A stretch of DNA of 64,000 nt from Ceratothoa steindachneri (Eukaryota; Arthropoda; Malacostraca; Isopoda; Cymothoidae): the NCBI GenBank assembly GCA_963969495.1, contig OZ018328.1:132838468-132902467 (forward strand), in the 5' to 3' direction. Within the stretch, counting starts at the first letter, position 1. Each line of letters opens with the position of its first letter. Of the stretch, positions 9,426 through 20,795 are shown piece by piece. Below the pieces are notes generated by a model. That model did not search any database and was not told the origin of the DNA. It was given only the letters and a program-made list of their open reading frames with translations. The position numbers and the translations under genes are program-made.

Positions 9426-12400
9426 AATTCAGAATGACTAGGGGAAGAGTTCGCTGTTCGACCCAAATGACTAGAATCTAGATAGACCAAATGAGTTTGT
9501 GTGCGAGACTTTAAAAGCCAGGGCAAATGGAAGGCCACCCCCGTACCTCGTGTCAGGACAAGACCAAAGAGCGAATCCAACTCAAATTAATGGATAAAAG
9601 CATCAAGAAGAATCATGTAAAAAAACATCAAAGAGAATAATAATGGATTTCATAAATCAGATCAATACGAAGTTCCTCCGAGCAAGGCCCATTTCGTGGC
9701 CCCGCATTAAGAGATATCTGCTGCCTGATTCCCACCCCCCTCCAGTGGTGTGGGAGGAGAGGTCGAACTACCTCTTATCTTATTCCTTTCCTTAGGTTGA
9801 AGAGAAGGCCATACAAAGGATGGTGGCCATGAAGGGCACCATGCAAAAAGCTTTTTATTAGTAGTAGTAGTATCATAGTAGGAATATTTATATTGCTATT
9901 GCTATTGCTAATATTTTGTTGTTATTATTAATAATATATATCATTATTATTATTAGTAGTAGTAATTGTACACTATTATTATTATCATTAATATTATTAT
10001 TGTAAACAAAACGAGGCAGCAAAAATCTTTTCTCGCCAAAGAAGTTTTCACTTCGTAATTTCCTTCAGTTCCCACCTAATTAAAAGCCCAGTTCTATCTA
10101 GGAAAGGAAGGACGCGAAGTAACCAACGAAGGGATTTTCGATCACTTAAAAAATATGTTTCCCAACCTTCTCCCCCCAAAGCCCCATTTTCACCATATTC
10201 CAGTGTTATTCCCTCTTTTCCTCAATCCTTCAAAAGGGCATAATCCAAATAATAATAATGATAAAGGTAATATTTTTTCGGATACGAAGGTGAAATATTA
10301 ACGTGCATTGCTCATTCAATCAACCACATTTTATGGAGCCTCGTTGATAATTAATAATTATTAGTCTGCCCCGGGTTGAGAACTCCTGGGATAAAAGCAG
10401 GTGTCAATTCATCTATGAATAGAGGCCCCGGTAAAGTTATGGGGAAAGTAGGGCATTATCCCACAGACCACAAACTCTAAGGAAAACAAGTGTGAATGGA
10501 GGTCAATAGAACCTCAAAATCATGTACATATTTACAAACCTAAATTTACTTTGCGTATACCTAATTAGTAGCAATTAACACTAGATTTATTAAATTTATC
10601 CAATCACCTAAGTATATATTAATATTTCCAATACGAAATTAACTCTTAACGTTTACATTTGCATAAATGAGCTAACTAGAGCCCCCCCCGCCCCCCCGCG
10701 AACGGGAAAAGTAGAATTATTCAAATAAACCAAACAATAGATTGGGAGGCCTCCCGATTGGTTCCTTTCTCGTGCCGTCGTAACATGGGAATGTGACGGT
10801 TGGTTCCTCCTGACGAATCCAACGATAGTTAAACAGGAACGAGCAATCGGAAGATCGTATAAAGAAAACACGAATTAAAAAGAACGAACTTGAGGAAGAT
10901 GGGTGAAGTTTCCCAATGGCGTTCACAGAACGCGAATCCAAATTCGCGTTCATTCCTAAACCACCTAGCTACACTTCTTCGTCGTCTTCTTAAGGCTTAT
11001 TTGTTGACGTTTCTTTTTATGCCCAGATGGAAGATTTCGTGCACTTCACATAGATAATTTGGAGGTAACATATGTTTCCAGGTCGTATTATTTAATTATT
11101 TGAATAAGGAGCATTTGCAATGGGCATAAGGGATGGGGGGGGGGGTAGTAATGGCAGCGATCAAACTTTAACAATTTATGATACATTTTAAATGCCCTTT
11201 AGGATTTACCCTTCAATCTTTTTAAGGTCAATTAAATTATCCAACCGCCCATAAAATAAAATTTTGCATGGTGGAATTCATATATTATAGCCATCATAAA
11301 ACTTGTATTGAATTTAATTTAGCTAGGTGACATATGGACGCTTGCGCGCCCTCCCCGCCCAATGCTATCAGGAGGATATGTGGCTATATATCTTCTTCAC
11401 ATTTTCACTTTAGAGTCATCATTCTACAAATCTCTCTCTACAAACTTCGTACGTGATACAGCCTCGTTGCTATTGCACTTTGAAATCGATCGGGGGGGAG
11501 GGGGGGCGCTGACGAATAAACATTGAATAAATCGTGTGGCCATTCCCGTTCTTTCATACGATGCCTGTCTTTTCATCCCTGTCTACACCCCCATCTCTCT
11601 TATCTCATATCTTTCGTATGTCGCACTCTTTCCTGCCAGGCGTTGAGGCTTCTCAGGTGAGTCGGCGCTTGTGTCCTCGCGCGCGGCCGCCAGATGAGAC
11701 CCAGTTTGTTAAAAAATCCTCGAGTGAGAAACTGAGCGGGGAGTTAATCCCTCTAAATAGCTTTAGGGTATTGATTAAAATATCGAAGCTGAAACTCAGG
11801 GATTCATTTCTTCACAAAGATCTCGATGCGGTTCGAAAAAAAATATATATCTAACGAGGAGCGTTATTTCAGAAAAGGAAGAGACAAACGAGTACAAAGA
11901 ACAGAAATGAGATGTGGAACACAGGTATTCCAAAGTAGGGACTTGAGTCTCTTATGCGAGGCCTTTGTATGGTGTTAATATACTTTAGACTTGTAGATGT
12001 ATGCATGTGTTCGTCTGTACGTATACTGGTATACAGACTCACACGTGTCCGTAATAATTCTGCATTTGGATCACTTGGCTACGGTGTATTAAGTCCGTTC
12101 CCAGGACGGACCTTCCCTAGGGTGATTACGGAACCCCTTTCCAACCCGCCTCGCGTGAACTTCCTCTCATATCCCTTCAAACGCTCTAACAAAAGAAAGC
12201 CCCCCATCCCCACCCTGCCAACCTCCTCTGTGACTCCTTCCTCACACACAGCCACGCACATCAGTAATCCCAATACTGATTGCCTCGGTTGAGGCACTTT
12301 TTGATAAGGTCTCTGCTGCAAGTCAGACACCAAATGAGCCACATTCAATTCTCCATTTTTTTTTAATATCAAATAGTAATACTTTTATGCATAATAAACC

Positions 12401-12606
12401 GTTATATCATATAATCTGCCTACTAAATGACATAAATAGGTAAATGGATTTACCTACAGTGAACGCAATATTTTTCCTTGAATGTTAAGTAAGCTCCCAA
12501 TATTATCTCGGGAGCTGCAAAAAAAAATGGCTTGGGGAGGCGTCCGTTGTCCAGGAATAGTCTACATCGTGATTTCGAAAATGAATTATTATTCAATTAC
12601 AACAAC
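9426..12606. other. No gene seen; simple repeats
   Basis: Contains a stretch rich in ATT/AAT/AGT triplets at about 9858-10008, poly-C at 10681-10698 and poly-G at 11135-11145. ORFs of 97-112 codons at 11534-12372 overlap on both strands and show no known family, splice structure or codon signal that I can defend. Confidence 0.5.
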
Positions 12607-12658
12607 TAATATATAACTCTAAATTTGACTTCGAAGTTAAATTTAAAGTTATATAATA
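12607..12658. repeat. Loopless near-perfect palindrome
   Basis: The sequence is symmetric about 12632/12633, with TTCGAA at the centre. Across 12611-12654 only two of 22 base pairs are mismatched. It could be a tiny MITE, a cruciform-forming site or a chance product of AT-rich DNA; no gene is adjacent. Confidence 0.8.
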
Positions 12659-12751
12659 ACTAAGCTGATATACCTTATTAAAAATAATATACTGCATTTA
12701 TAACATTTTGTCTCCCGTTGGTAAAACTTCTTTTTTGTGTATTTTTATTTA
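12659..12751. other. AT-rich spacer
   Basis: Short AT-rich spacer between the two inverted-repeat structures. Confidence 0.5.
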
Positions 12752-12859
12752 ATTTTTCAGTATAATTCTTGATATAAACACGATGCTTTTACTAAATATT
12801 TGTTCATTGTGTACTGACGTTTCGTGTTTTTTTTGTAATCAATAATTATACTGAAAATA
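12752..12859. repeat. Inverted repeat pair, possible small MITE
   Basis: TTTTCAGTATAATTCTTGAT at about 12754 pairs with ATCAATAATTATACTGAAAA at 12838-12857 with one mismatch in 20 bp, enclosing about 65 bp. Size and structure fit a short MITE. No coding content. Confidence 0.65.
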
Positions 12860-14934
12860 TTAAAAAGCCGCTCAACATCTGGAAAAAAAAGGTTAAAATT
12901 CATTAAAATAAAATTTTCTAAAAGAATTTACCAAAATAATGTAGTTATTCACACCAGTAGTATTGATATTTTTATGAACAAAATACGAGCCACAAACTAT
13001 TTAAATAAATCTGATATAACGAATATACTAATCTAGATTCCAGCATTTATAATTCCCCCTTTTATCCTAAGTTATTTAATTTTTATTTTGACGTGCATCA
13101 AAATTTGTTTGATGAATTTTCCGCTATAATCACAGTTTCCCCCAAGCCGGCTTTTTTTTCTATTTCTCAACTAGAATTGAAAATAAACTCGACTTTTCCA
13201 CCTCTACGGCGATAAAACCACTCTTCTCTTAGCACAATCTAATTCCCTGTAATTTTGTAAACTTAATAAAATAGCAAATTAGCTCGTTAATGCAATAATA
13301 AATAAAGTATTTAATTGTAAGCTCTTGTCTTTTAGTATTTTTTTTGTGTTTGGCAACTATACCAACACTACCCCCGCCCCAATTTGTCGTTTCATTCGAG
13401 ATTTGGGGGAATCGAAAATTTGGGAATTTCAGATTAGTCCCTCAAGAACGTTGAAAGGGTGAGGTTGTTGTTATCTGTCGCTCTTCCACAAATATTGAGT
13501 CGTCGCCTTATTGCGGTTGCGTTGGTCGTGAGTGCTGAACTTTTGGGAATAACGTCCATATATTCGAATCTGACACGTTTCGCAAACTGCAAGGTTGTGG
13601 TTGAAGTAACACATCCACGACTGGAGTGATGTAGCGTTGTTTAGTAATGACGTAGAATGTCTTAATTGATAACGCGAAAATCCTCATTGTTGTAATCACC
13701 GCTTCTTTTACGTTTTGAATGACCTTTTATGTTAGGCTTAAGCTAACGGAAAAGTGAGGCATCTTTATTGTTGTATTATATTTACTGTACGTCTTTTCGG
13801 CAGTCATATATGTGCATACATGAATCGCCTGCCTATTTCATGTTCTGAAGTTCTGCTCCACATCCAATTTAAAATACGCTGATTGTTGAAAGACTAATGC
13901 GAGATGCTAATTATCCGGAGAATTTATTTCTCGAGTTTGATTAGATCCGAGAATGTAATGAAAGATTACCAACTTGCAATTCAACCTCAAAATTTTTATT
14001 CTTTTGTTTTTTAGAGTTATCTGCAAAAACCTGTGGTGATGGGAAATAATGTAGTTGACTACGGTACATAATACTCTAGACCAAGGGTGTGGAGAGCTTT
14101 TCCTGTGCTGAAAGCAGCATTGTTAGCTGTAGGCCGCATTCATAAAATTTTGATTAGATACACTGCAAGTTGAAAATTATTTTGCATATAACTAACTACT
14201 ATGATTATGTATCAGCTTAAAAATGAAAAATCAATTTTAAAGTTAACTAAAGTTTTAATGATTTTGTTGCGAGTACTTTTTTGTAGGAAAGCAATAAAAT
14301 GAGTTGATTGGCAAAATTTGAATTCATTCAGGACTCACTTTATGTTCCTTCCATTCACGGCTTATAGGACTGATCAGTGTTTTGGGTTCATTTTAGCATT
14401 AGGTATCTGCTACATTGTTTCTTTTTTTCTTGGCGCTAATCTTGCATTTTACTGGTTTTCGAAATAATTTCACAACATACACCCACCCAGAAGAATTCGT
14501 CACAAAGTTTCACCCGACCTACTTTTAAAACATTTAGGAGGAAGTATTAAGGGAAAGGTTTGACCCGGTGATGACATTGTCCGTGTCCTGGACGGAAAAT
14601 GTGTGACCTCAGGCAACATCCGCTTCCCCAAACGTTTCACTCGAGATCTAATTCATATATTATACAATGACTTTTATTGTTGTGGGTCCTAAAGTCCTTG
14701 TGTAATTCAAACAATCAGATAAAAACATTAATGTTTCCATAGGGTTGGAAAATCGACTTATCAAGAATGTTGGCGGTTATGGTGGGGATTAAGAATTACA
14801 CTTCCACATTTTAACATCTCCCATTTTCCCACATAATGAGGTCTGCGCACCTCGAGACCACTACACTAAGACCCCCACCCCCCATTTGCTCTAGTAGATA
14901 CAAGGATACCCACCACTAAAGGATCCCGTCTAGT
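12860..14934. other. No gene seen
   Basis: Strongly AT-rich to 13350, then mixed sequence. CAAGGGTGTGGAGAGC near 14090 weakly recalls hAT transposon ends but is not paired with another end. Confidence 0.5.
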
Positions 14935-16100
14935 TGGTGTTCATCCCGAGGAGAAGACCCCAAAGTTTCATTCGCCCTGCACACCCACCATAAACCATAT
15001 CACCTACTTCCTCGGTAAACACTTTCTCTTTAAAACTCTCACATAATCACCGCACCTTTTACCCGCTCTTCCAACCCTTCTCACACCCTGACACTCACTC
15101 CTCCACAAGTCTTATTACATGTCCATACCACTCCCGAACACTTTGAGTCACAACTTCATTTACCTCCTACTCCACACCATAAACATCTTTACCCAGTGCT
15201 TCAGTCTGTCCACACCAGGCATCCCTCTTAAGTTGTCCATTTGCACTGCGCTCGCTAGAGGTATTTCCTTCTCCCATACCATGCCTCATTCTCATACCAA
15301 CGTCAGTCCCAGCATCCTCTCTTGCAGCTTCCTTGCACCTCTTTTAAATCCCCCACTATATTTTCAGCGCCTGGATAGACCCAACATAAAGTTAAAAGTG
15401 TTTTAAACGTTAAAAAAATAACTCAACAGACTTATTCCCCTGTAATTATTGCATTCACCTCTCCCTTGACTTTACTGCACTCTTCCACTTTCAAATGTCT
15501 TATAACTCAGCAATGAAACCCACCACTTTTTAGCATCTCATTTACCTTAGCTGCCACACCCTTTGCAGACCCTTCACAACAAAGCAAATCTTATTTACAA
15601 TTACCTTAACCAAATTATACAATCTTCAAAGTATTTTCGCCATCTACTTCATTTCTCGCAAGTACCATGCCATTCTTGTCTTTGATGTTCACGGAGCTAT
15701 TCTTGTCGTGGTTCCTCACCTTTCTCACTCCATTCCAGAAGGGCTTCGTGTTCCTCTCACGATCCTCATTCATATTTTGCCCAGAAACTTAATTTGATTC
15801 TTTCCTGCTCTGTTTAATTACTTGTTTCACTTCTGTTTTCATCTCCTTGTATCCATTCAATTGCATCTGCACTATTAACCATTTGCAATTACGCCTCTTT
15901 TTAACTTTCCACTACACGCTTCATATCGCCAGTCTAGCTGGCATTTTGCTTCCTCTTTCCACTTCTGGCAGAACTACACACAACCCTTGCACTACTTCTT
16001 GCCACTTCCTTAAATTGGTTCCACAGTTGTTCTTTCTTCTCATCTACCTTCAATCATTCTCACATACTCTCCCTTTTCATTTCTAATTCTCCCTACCATA
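14935..16100 (-). pseudogene. Non-LTR reverse transcriptase, family A, minus-strand copy
   Basis: Read on the minus strand from 16100 downward, the order is that of a retrotransposon ORF2. First is a basic linker (KWLIVQMQLNGYKEMKTEVK, VIKQSRKE). Then comes the pre-RT segment NEDRERNTKPFWNGVRKVRN with VNIKTKNGMVLARNEVD and RKYFED-like residues, then NEMLKSGG. After a deletion that removes the RT palm, the C-terminal region matches the copy at 46.7 kb nearly base by base in places (for example TACATGTCCATACCACTCCC versus TACATGTCTATACCACCCC on the plus strand). The copy is interrupted by stops and frameshifts. Domain order shows that it is inverted relative to the copy at 2-4 kb. Confidence 0.75.
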
Positions 16101-17690
16101 CGTCTTCTCATCCATGCTCCAACTTTGCCATAAAAGTTTTCATTTTTCCTTCATAATGTAGTTGTATTATTTTCGCATATTGTAATATTTTTTAATTGCA
16201 CAAAGACTTTAGGACGACCGTGAATTTTATTGTTACATATATCCACCAACAATCGCATGATTTATTTTAATAATTAAAATATATTACTAATATTGGACAA
16301 TCAGGGTAGCTTTACCGTTGTTACTCGATGTCCCTAGTGAGAACCTGCTTAGCGAGGCACTTTGTCCGAATCCTGGTTAGCCATTGGAGTCTTAGTTAGA
16401 ATCAAAAACAGGTTGGGGTTGACAGGCAAATGTCGAAGGACGGATCTTGAGATCCCAATCTTGCTGGGCTACCTACCTACCACCCACCCACCCTAGTAGA
16501 TTTAGGTTCAGTCGACTTTTAATAATAATTACCTATTTTATTAGTTCACAGTCATGTTTAATTTAAAATACAATTTTTCTTGCTTTTTAGGAGAAAATTA
16601 CATTTTTTTTCTTGTACTTGCCTAGTTTACGTGATATTAGCAATTTAATATTTATCTCACAACTAGGTAATTTTAAAAAAAAATATTGGTATTTTCACGA
16701 ATTTCTTATTGACATAACTTACTTCCTTAATACATCCCAAACCTTAAAAGCCAAAAGTAAACCTACCGTTAAAGGGAAGTTGTGTGACGGTGCAGCTATT
16801 GTTTCCAAGAAGGCGTGGAACCTCTCTGCCGGTTGGTGAGAGGTGGGGAGAAGGTATCTAACCACATACACTTGGCATAGATTTTAATTACCACTACACA
16901 AAATCCAAATTTTGATTATTTCCAGCATATTTCTATGTTTTGTGTCTGGGGTCCTTCTTCGGTAACAAGTAATTCCGATTGAATGACTTGTAATGCTACC
17001 CTTCGTTGGAATAAGTTGATGTTTCCGGAAGAATGTATTGTTTTTGTTGTTGTTTTTCAATAAGGGGAGTAAAAATTTCTGGGGCATTTTTTTATCTACT
17101 GGCAGTAGTAGCAATGTTTCAGTCTCCGCTTCCTTGGTACCCAATCTCCACTGCCTTTCGATATGCATACCTATATTATATTTAGTTCGGCTAGATTTAG
17201 GCTCTTCTATCTCCATGATTTTACCAATTCCACCAATGCTGATGTTTTATTGTCATTGACGCCAAAATTCACGAACTTAGTATTAAAAAGCATTCTAATC
17301 AACTTATAGTATGTCGGATAAGGTTCAACCAGTGTTTACTTTATAACTGGTTAATGTATTTGTCAATAAATTGAACACAGAATATTATGTTCTCACCCTT
17401 AATATGAGGAAACAGAAAATTTGAACTGCATTTTATCCGGTTGTCAGTCACGTGAAACCCTCTGACAACGAAAACTGTTAATTGGCGACAATTTTCACAT
17501 GATTTATAAAAATGTTATTGTTATTAAAAGTTATCATAAGTAATTATCACTTTGAGTTCATCTTTATATATAAATTGACTCGGGTGAAATAGATATTAAA
17601 GGACTTTTGTTAATCTCTTCGCCCACTCTGATGTTAGTAAGTTTAAGTTACTAACTATAGTTACTCGTACATATCCAACTTCGCACTCGA
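16101..17690. other. No gene seen
   Basis: AT-rich, with short ORFs only. CTACCTACCTACCACCCACC near 16470 is low complexity. Confidence 0.5.
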
Positions 17691-17859
17691 GCAATTCAAT
17701 TCCTTCTACCAAATACTCTCACGCATCACCAACACAACACACCAGGCAATCAAGAAATATATCTTACAAGGAGATAGAAAACGTTATAATCACAATTCAC
17801 ACCGATAGACAATCTCATAAAACAGGCAAAACGCCCCCTTCTTCCCGCCAAAGCCCAAC

Positions 17860-19450
17860 AACTTGAACAAATCAACGAACTTAACAAGCGATTCAATACT
17901 ATCATGTACACCAAACATCAAGAAAATTCGAAACCATCAACCACAAAACAAACTACTCCCAAATTTTCGAACAATAAAAAAGATCACACACTTAACCACT
18001 CCCTACATAATAATCCTCTCCACATACAACAAAATTCTAAGCACAACCGAGCAATACAACCAGCTCATGATTCTACTCGTACTCCCAAATCAGCCGCGCC
18101 CTTAGAAAATTTTAAAAAAGGTAAACTGCATTGCTCTACTCTCACCATAAAATCACTCAAAAACTCCCAAGCTGAAGGCGCATAACACTTCTTAAACATC
18201 TACCTAAATCACCTTAGCCCACAACCAGCTAAACCTTTGACACAACCCCACGCCACATCATCATACAAAAAATACTGGGCACCAAATGGCAAAAATAGAT
18301 TGCAAACTTTCTTTCCACCAGACATGGCCAAGTCCTTAGGCAGAGAGCGCAACCCAAAAGGAAAAGCTCTCCAACAGGCTCCCCCAAGTTGCCGTCCTCT
18401 CTCCCACCCTCCCCACTACCCAAACAGTCCAACTAAACACCTACGCAGATGACTATTCCATCACATTCCAATCCACCAACGTACACAAAGCCTCCAGAAA
18501 CCTGAAAAAAATACCGCCAATTCCTCCAAAACTGGTTCACGCTGAACAGACTGTCGAACCCACACAAATTAAGTCACCCTCTTTACCCCTGAATTGATAC
18601 AACCACACTATCATCTAGCTCCACAACCAATTCATCCCACTCAACCTTAACCCCACGCTTCCGGGTGCCACCCTAGACTTACACATGACTTTCGCTCAAC
18701 ACACAAAACATCACCTCAAAAGCCTTGTCCAAACTTAACCCCCTCAGAACACTAACAAACCCCAACTTTGGACAACACGAAAAGACCCTGACAATCCTGT
18801 ATAGACAGTTCGTTCACGCGACACTGAACTACATACCCCCAGCGGGGCACCAACCATAACTAACGGACACCTACACAAAAAACAACTGGCTGGACAAAAC
18901 TTCAATACATCATCTCCATGCCGAAACAAAGATACTTGCAATCGAGATCTAAAATCATAATAGGCACACAGTTCTTCAAACTTATAATCCCCCCGCCCCC
19001 ACTTCACGCCCTCTCCACTCCTACTCAGCCCAGAGGCCTCAATACCATCCAGCCGCAATCTACACCCAATTGCTAGATAACTTATCATTAACCCCACCGA
19101 ACCAGAACACTACAAAACACACATACTCACTGCGGCGCACTTCAAAGCCAGCCACAAAAAAAAACCTACTCCGAAAGCGACCGCCCCCCGACACTCCCTA
19201 ATCTGAACAACCCTAGATCGCCGAGCCAGAATATCACTAGTCCCCCTACAATTATGACACAGCCTCGCCCCGCTTGGATACAAAAACAGATTAAATCCTG
19301 ATCCCCTCTGCCGAATGCCCCCGCTGCAACCTCCAGCAACCTAAAAACACTACCCATCTCATTCTATCATGTACGCCTTGTGACTATCTCATAACCTTTC
19401 ACTATAACCTCCCTAGGAGGCATCTGGAGAAGATCACATACCTGGTTTAA
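17860..19450 (+). pseudogene. Decayed jockey/CR1-type reverse transcriptase (family B)
   Basis: An A/C-rich stretch, unlike its neighbours, translates across shifting frames into landmarks of a non-LTR RT. A QQGSPKLPSSLPP segment near 18370 corresponds to the PQGSxxSPxLF motif. LNTYADDYSITFQSTNV at about 18434-18490 is the YADD catalytic motif. Then LTILYRQFVHATLNYIPPAG (about 18790) matches the thumb region, and CPRCNLQQPKNTTHLILSC (about 19320) is the C-terminal Cys-His motif. There are many stops, and the N-terminal endonuclease is not recognisable. It differs from family A and from the RNase H element in motif sequences and base bias. Known function: target-primed reverse transcription of the element RNA. 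Confidence 0.75.
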
Positions 19451-19869
19451 GAGGAGAGAGAACTCAAGGGGCGAGAAAGTAAGTAATTAACGTATAAAAT
19501 ACAAACGCCCAAAAATCGTGATAAGGCGAGGGGACCCATAACGCTTCATTAATCACAGATTTATAGACTTTGCAAGGAAATAAATCATTAGAGAATGGCA
19601 TAAATCATTCTTTCTGTTCGCAGCTTGACGGTATTGTTGAATGTTTCACAAATACGAGGGGGAAAGGGTACATTTAGAAACACTTTATTCTTTTGAACTT
19701 GAGGTTTACAGGATGCGGACGGTGTTCGTCGCAATTTTCAACTACTAATTTTAGGCATATTTTTTATCTTCGTTGTCAGTCTTTTTCTTGTTAAGAAGAA
19801 TAATCAATTTTACTTTATTTTTTGGCAGAATAATTGACTAGGGAAAATTTTTAACCCCAAATTTGAGGG
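19451..19869. other. Spacer, no gene seen
   Basis: Sequence between the family B RT and the mariner-type pseudogene. It may contain one terminus of the latter but I could not pair it. Confidence 0.4.
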
Positions 19870-20795
19870 AGAGTCATGAAGTCCGCGCCGAAAGGACATC
19901 CGAGGAGATTTGACTTCATCAACGTCAGCAGAAGGGTGGTGGAAAAGGTCAGAGAGGAGCTATAAAATTCAACATTCTACTACCAGGCAATCAGAATGTC
20001 GGAATTCGTTGCTGAAATCCAAGAGATCATCAACAATGATCCCAGAAAGTCGATGCGTGGTATCGAAAGTGAGAAAGCTGTAGATGAAAAGCTCATCAGG
20101 CTGGTGATGCATAAGGACATTCGCTTTTCATACAAGATGAGGAAGGGACAATTTTGTCCAGGGCATTGCAAGAAAAGTGACTCAAGCACACCTAGAAGCT
20201 GATCATCAAGTTGAAATATCCCTTGGAACTAGAGATGATTTGGATCTTCTCCAACGAGAAGAATTTTTGCCAAGACCAGATCAACTCCCAGAACAACAAG
20301 TTGCTCGCTCTCGCAGCCGGACATTTCCAGCGACAATCATTGCCTTCGGTGTCGTCAGAAATGAAGGTGACGTCATGCCGTCCCATTTCTTCTCGGAGGG
20401 CCTCAGGCGAACACCAACGGCTACATTTGTGTTCTGACCAAGGTGGTGAAGCCATTGATCGACTAGATAGCTGCGGGAAAGCCTTACCTCTGGCACTTAG
20501 ACTCTGCGCCCTGCCACACCAGCCGGAAGACAAGCCTTGCTGTCGGAGAATTTCTTCGATCGCACAGCACCTGGCATTTGTCCTCCCAACTCGCTTGGCT
20601 GCAACCCCCTCAACTTCTTTTTGCGGGGCGCTTTGGAACGAGAGACCGACAGATCCAGATGAAACAGGAAGGAAGAGCTGAGGTCCTTCAAGGCATAAAA
20701 CAGGAGATTGTGACGAAGACCTGTGGCCGGTTCCGTGATCGCCTGTAGTATGTCATCGAGGCCACAGACAGGTTCATCGAGTGAGATCGTCAGAA
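19870..20795 (+). pseudogene. Mariner/IS630-type transposase, inactivated
   Basis: In order across three frames: the DNA-binding half (EIQEIINNDPRKSMRGIE, DIRFSYKMRKGQF); LKYPLELEMIWIFSNEKNF (first catalytic region, where the family has FSDEK); IAFGVVRNEGDVMPSHFFSE; LDSAPCHTSRKTS (second catalytic Asp kept); CPPNSLGCNPLNFFLRGALE (third region, where the family has NPLDYYVWGA); and CGRFRDRL with a final DRFIE. So the first Asp and the third acidic residue both read Asn. There are several frameshifts and stops, so it cannot be active. The N-terminal reading frame used here starts near 19996. I could not identify its terminal repeats with confidence. Confidence 0.8.

Noticed and set aside
10370..10400. 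hAT transposon end (GGGTTGAGAACTCCTGGGA)
   Set aside because: Only a short resemblance to hAT termini, with no partner end, target duplication or transposase nearby. The same applies to CAAGGGTGTGGAGAGC near 14090.
12079..12372. 97-codon minus ORF rich in Gly and Leu
   Set aside because: Overlaps a plus ORF over the same GC-richer patch; no recognisable family or splice context.
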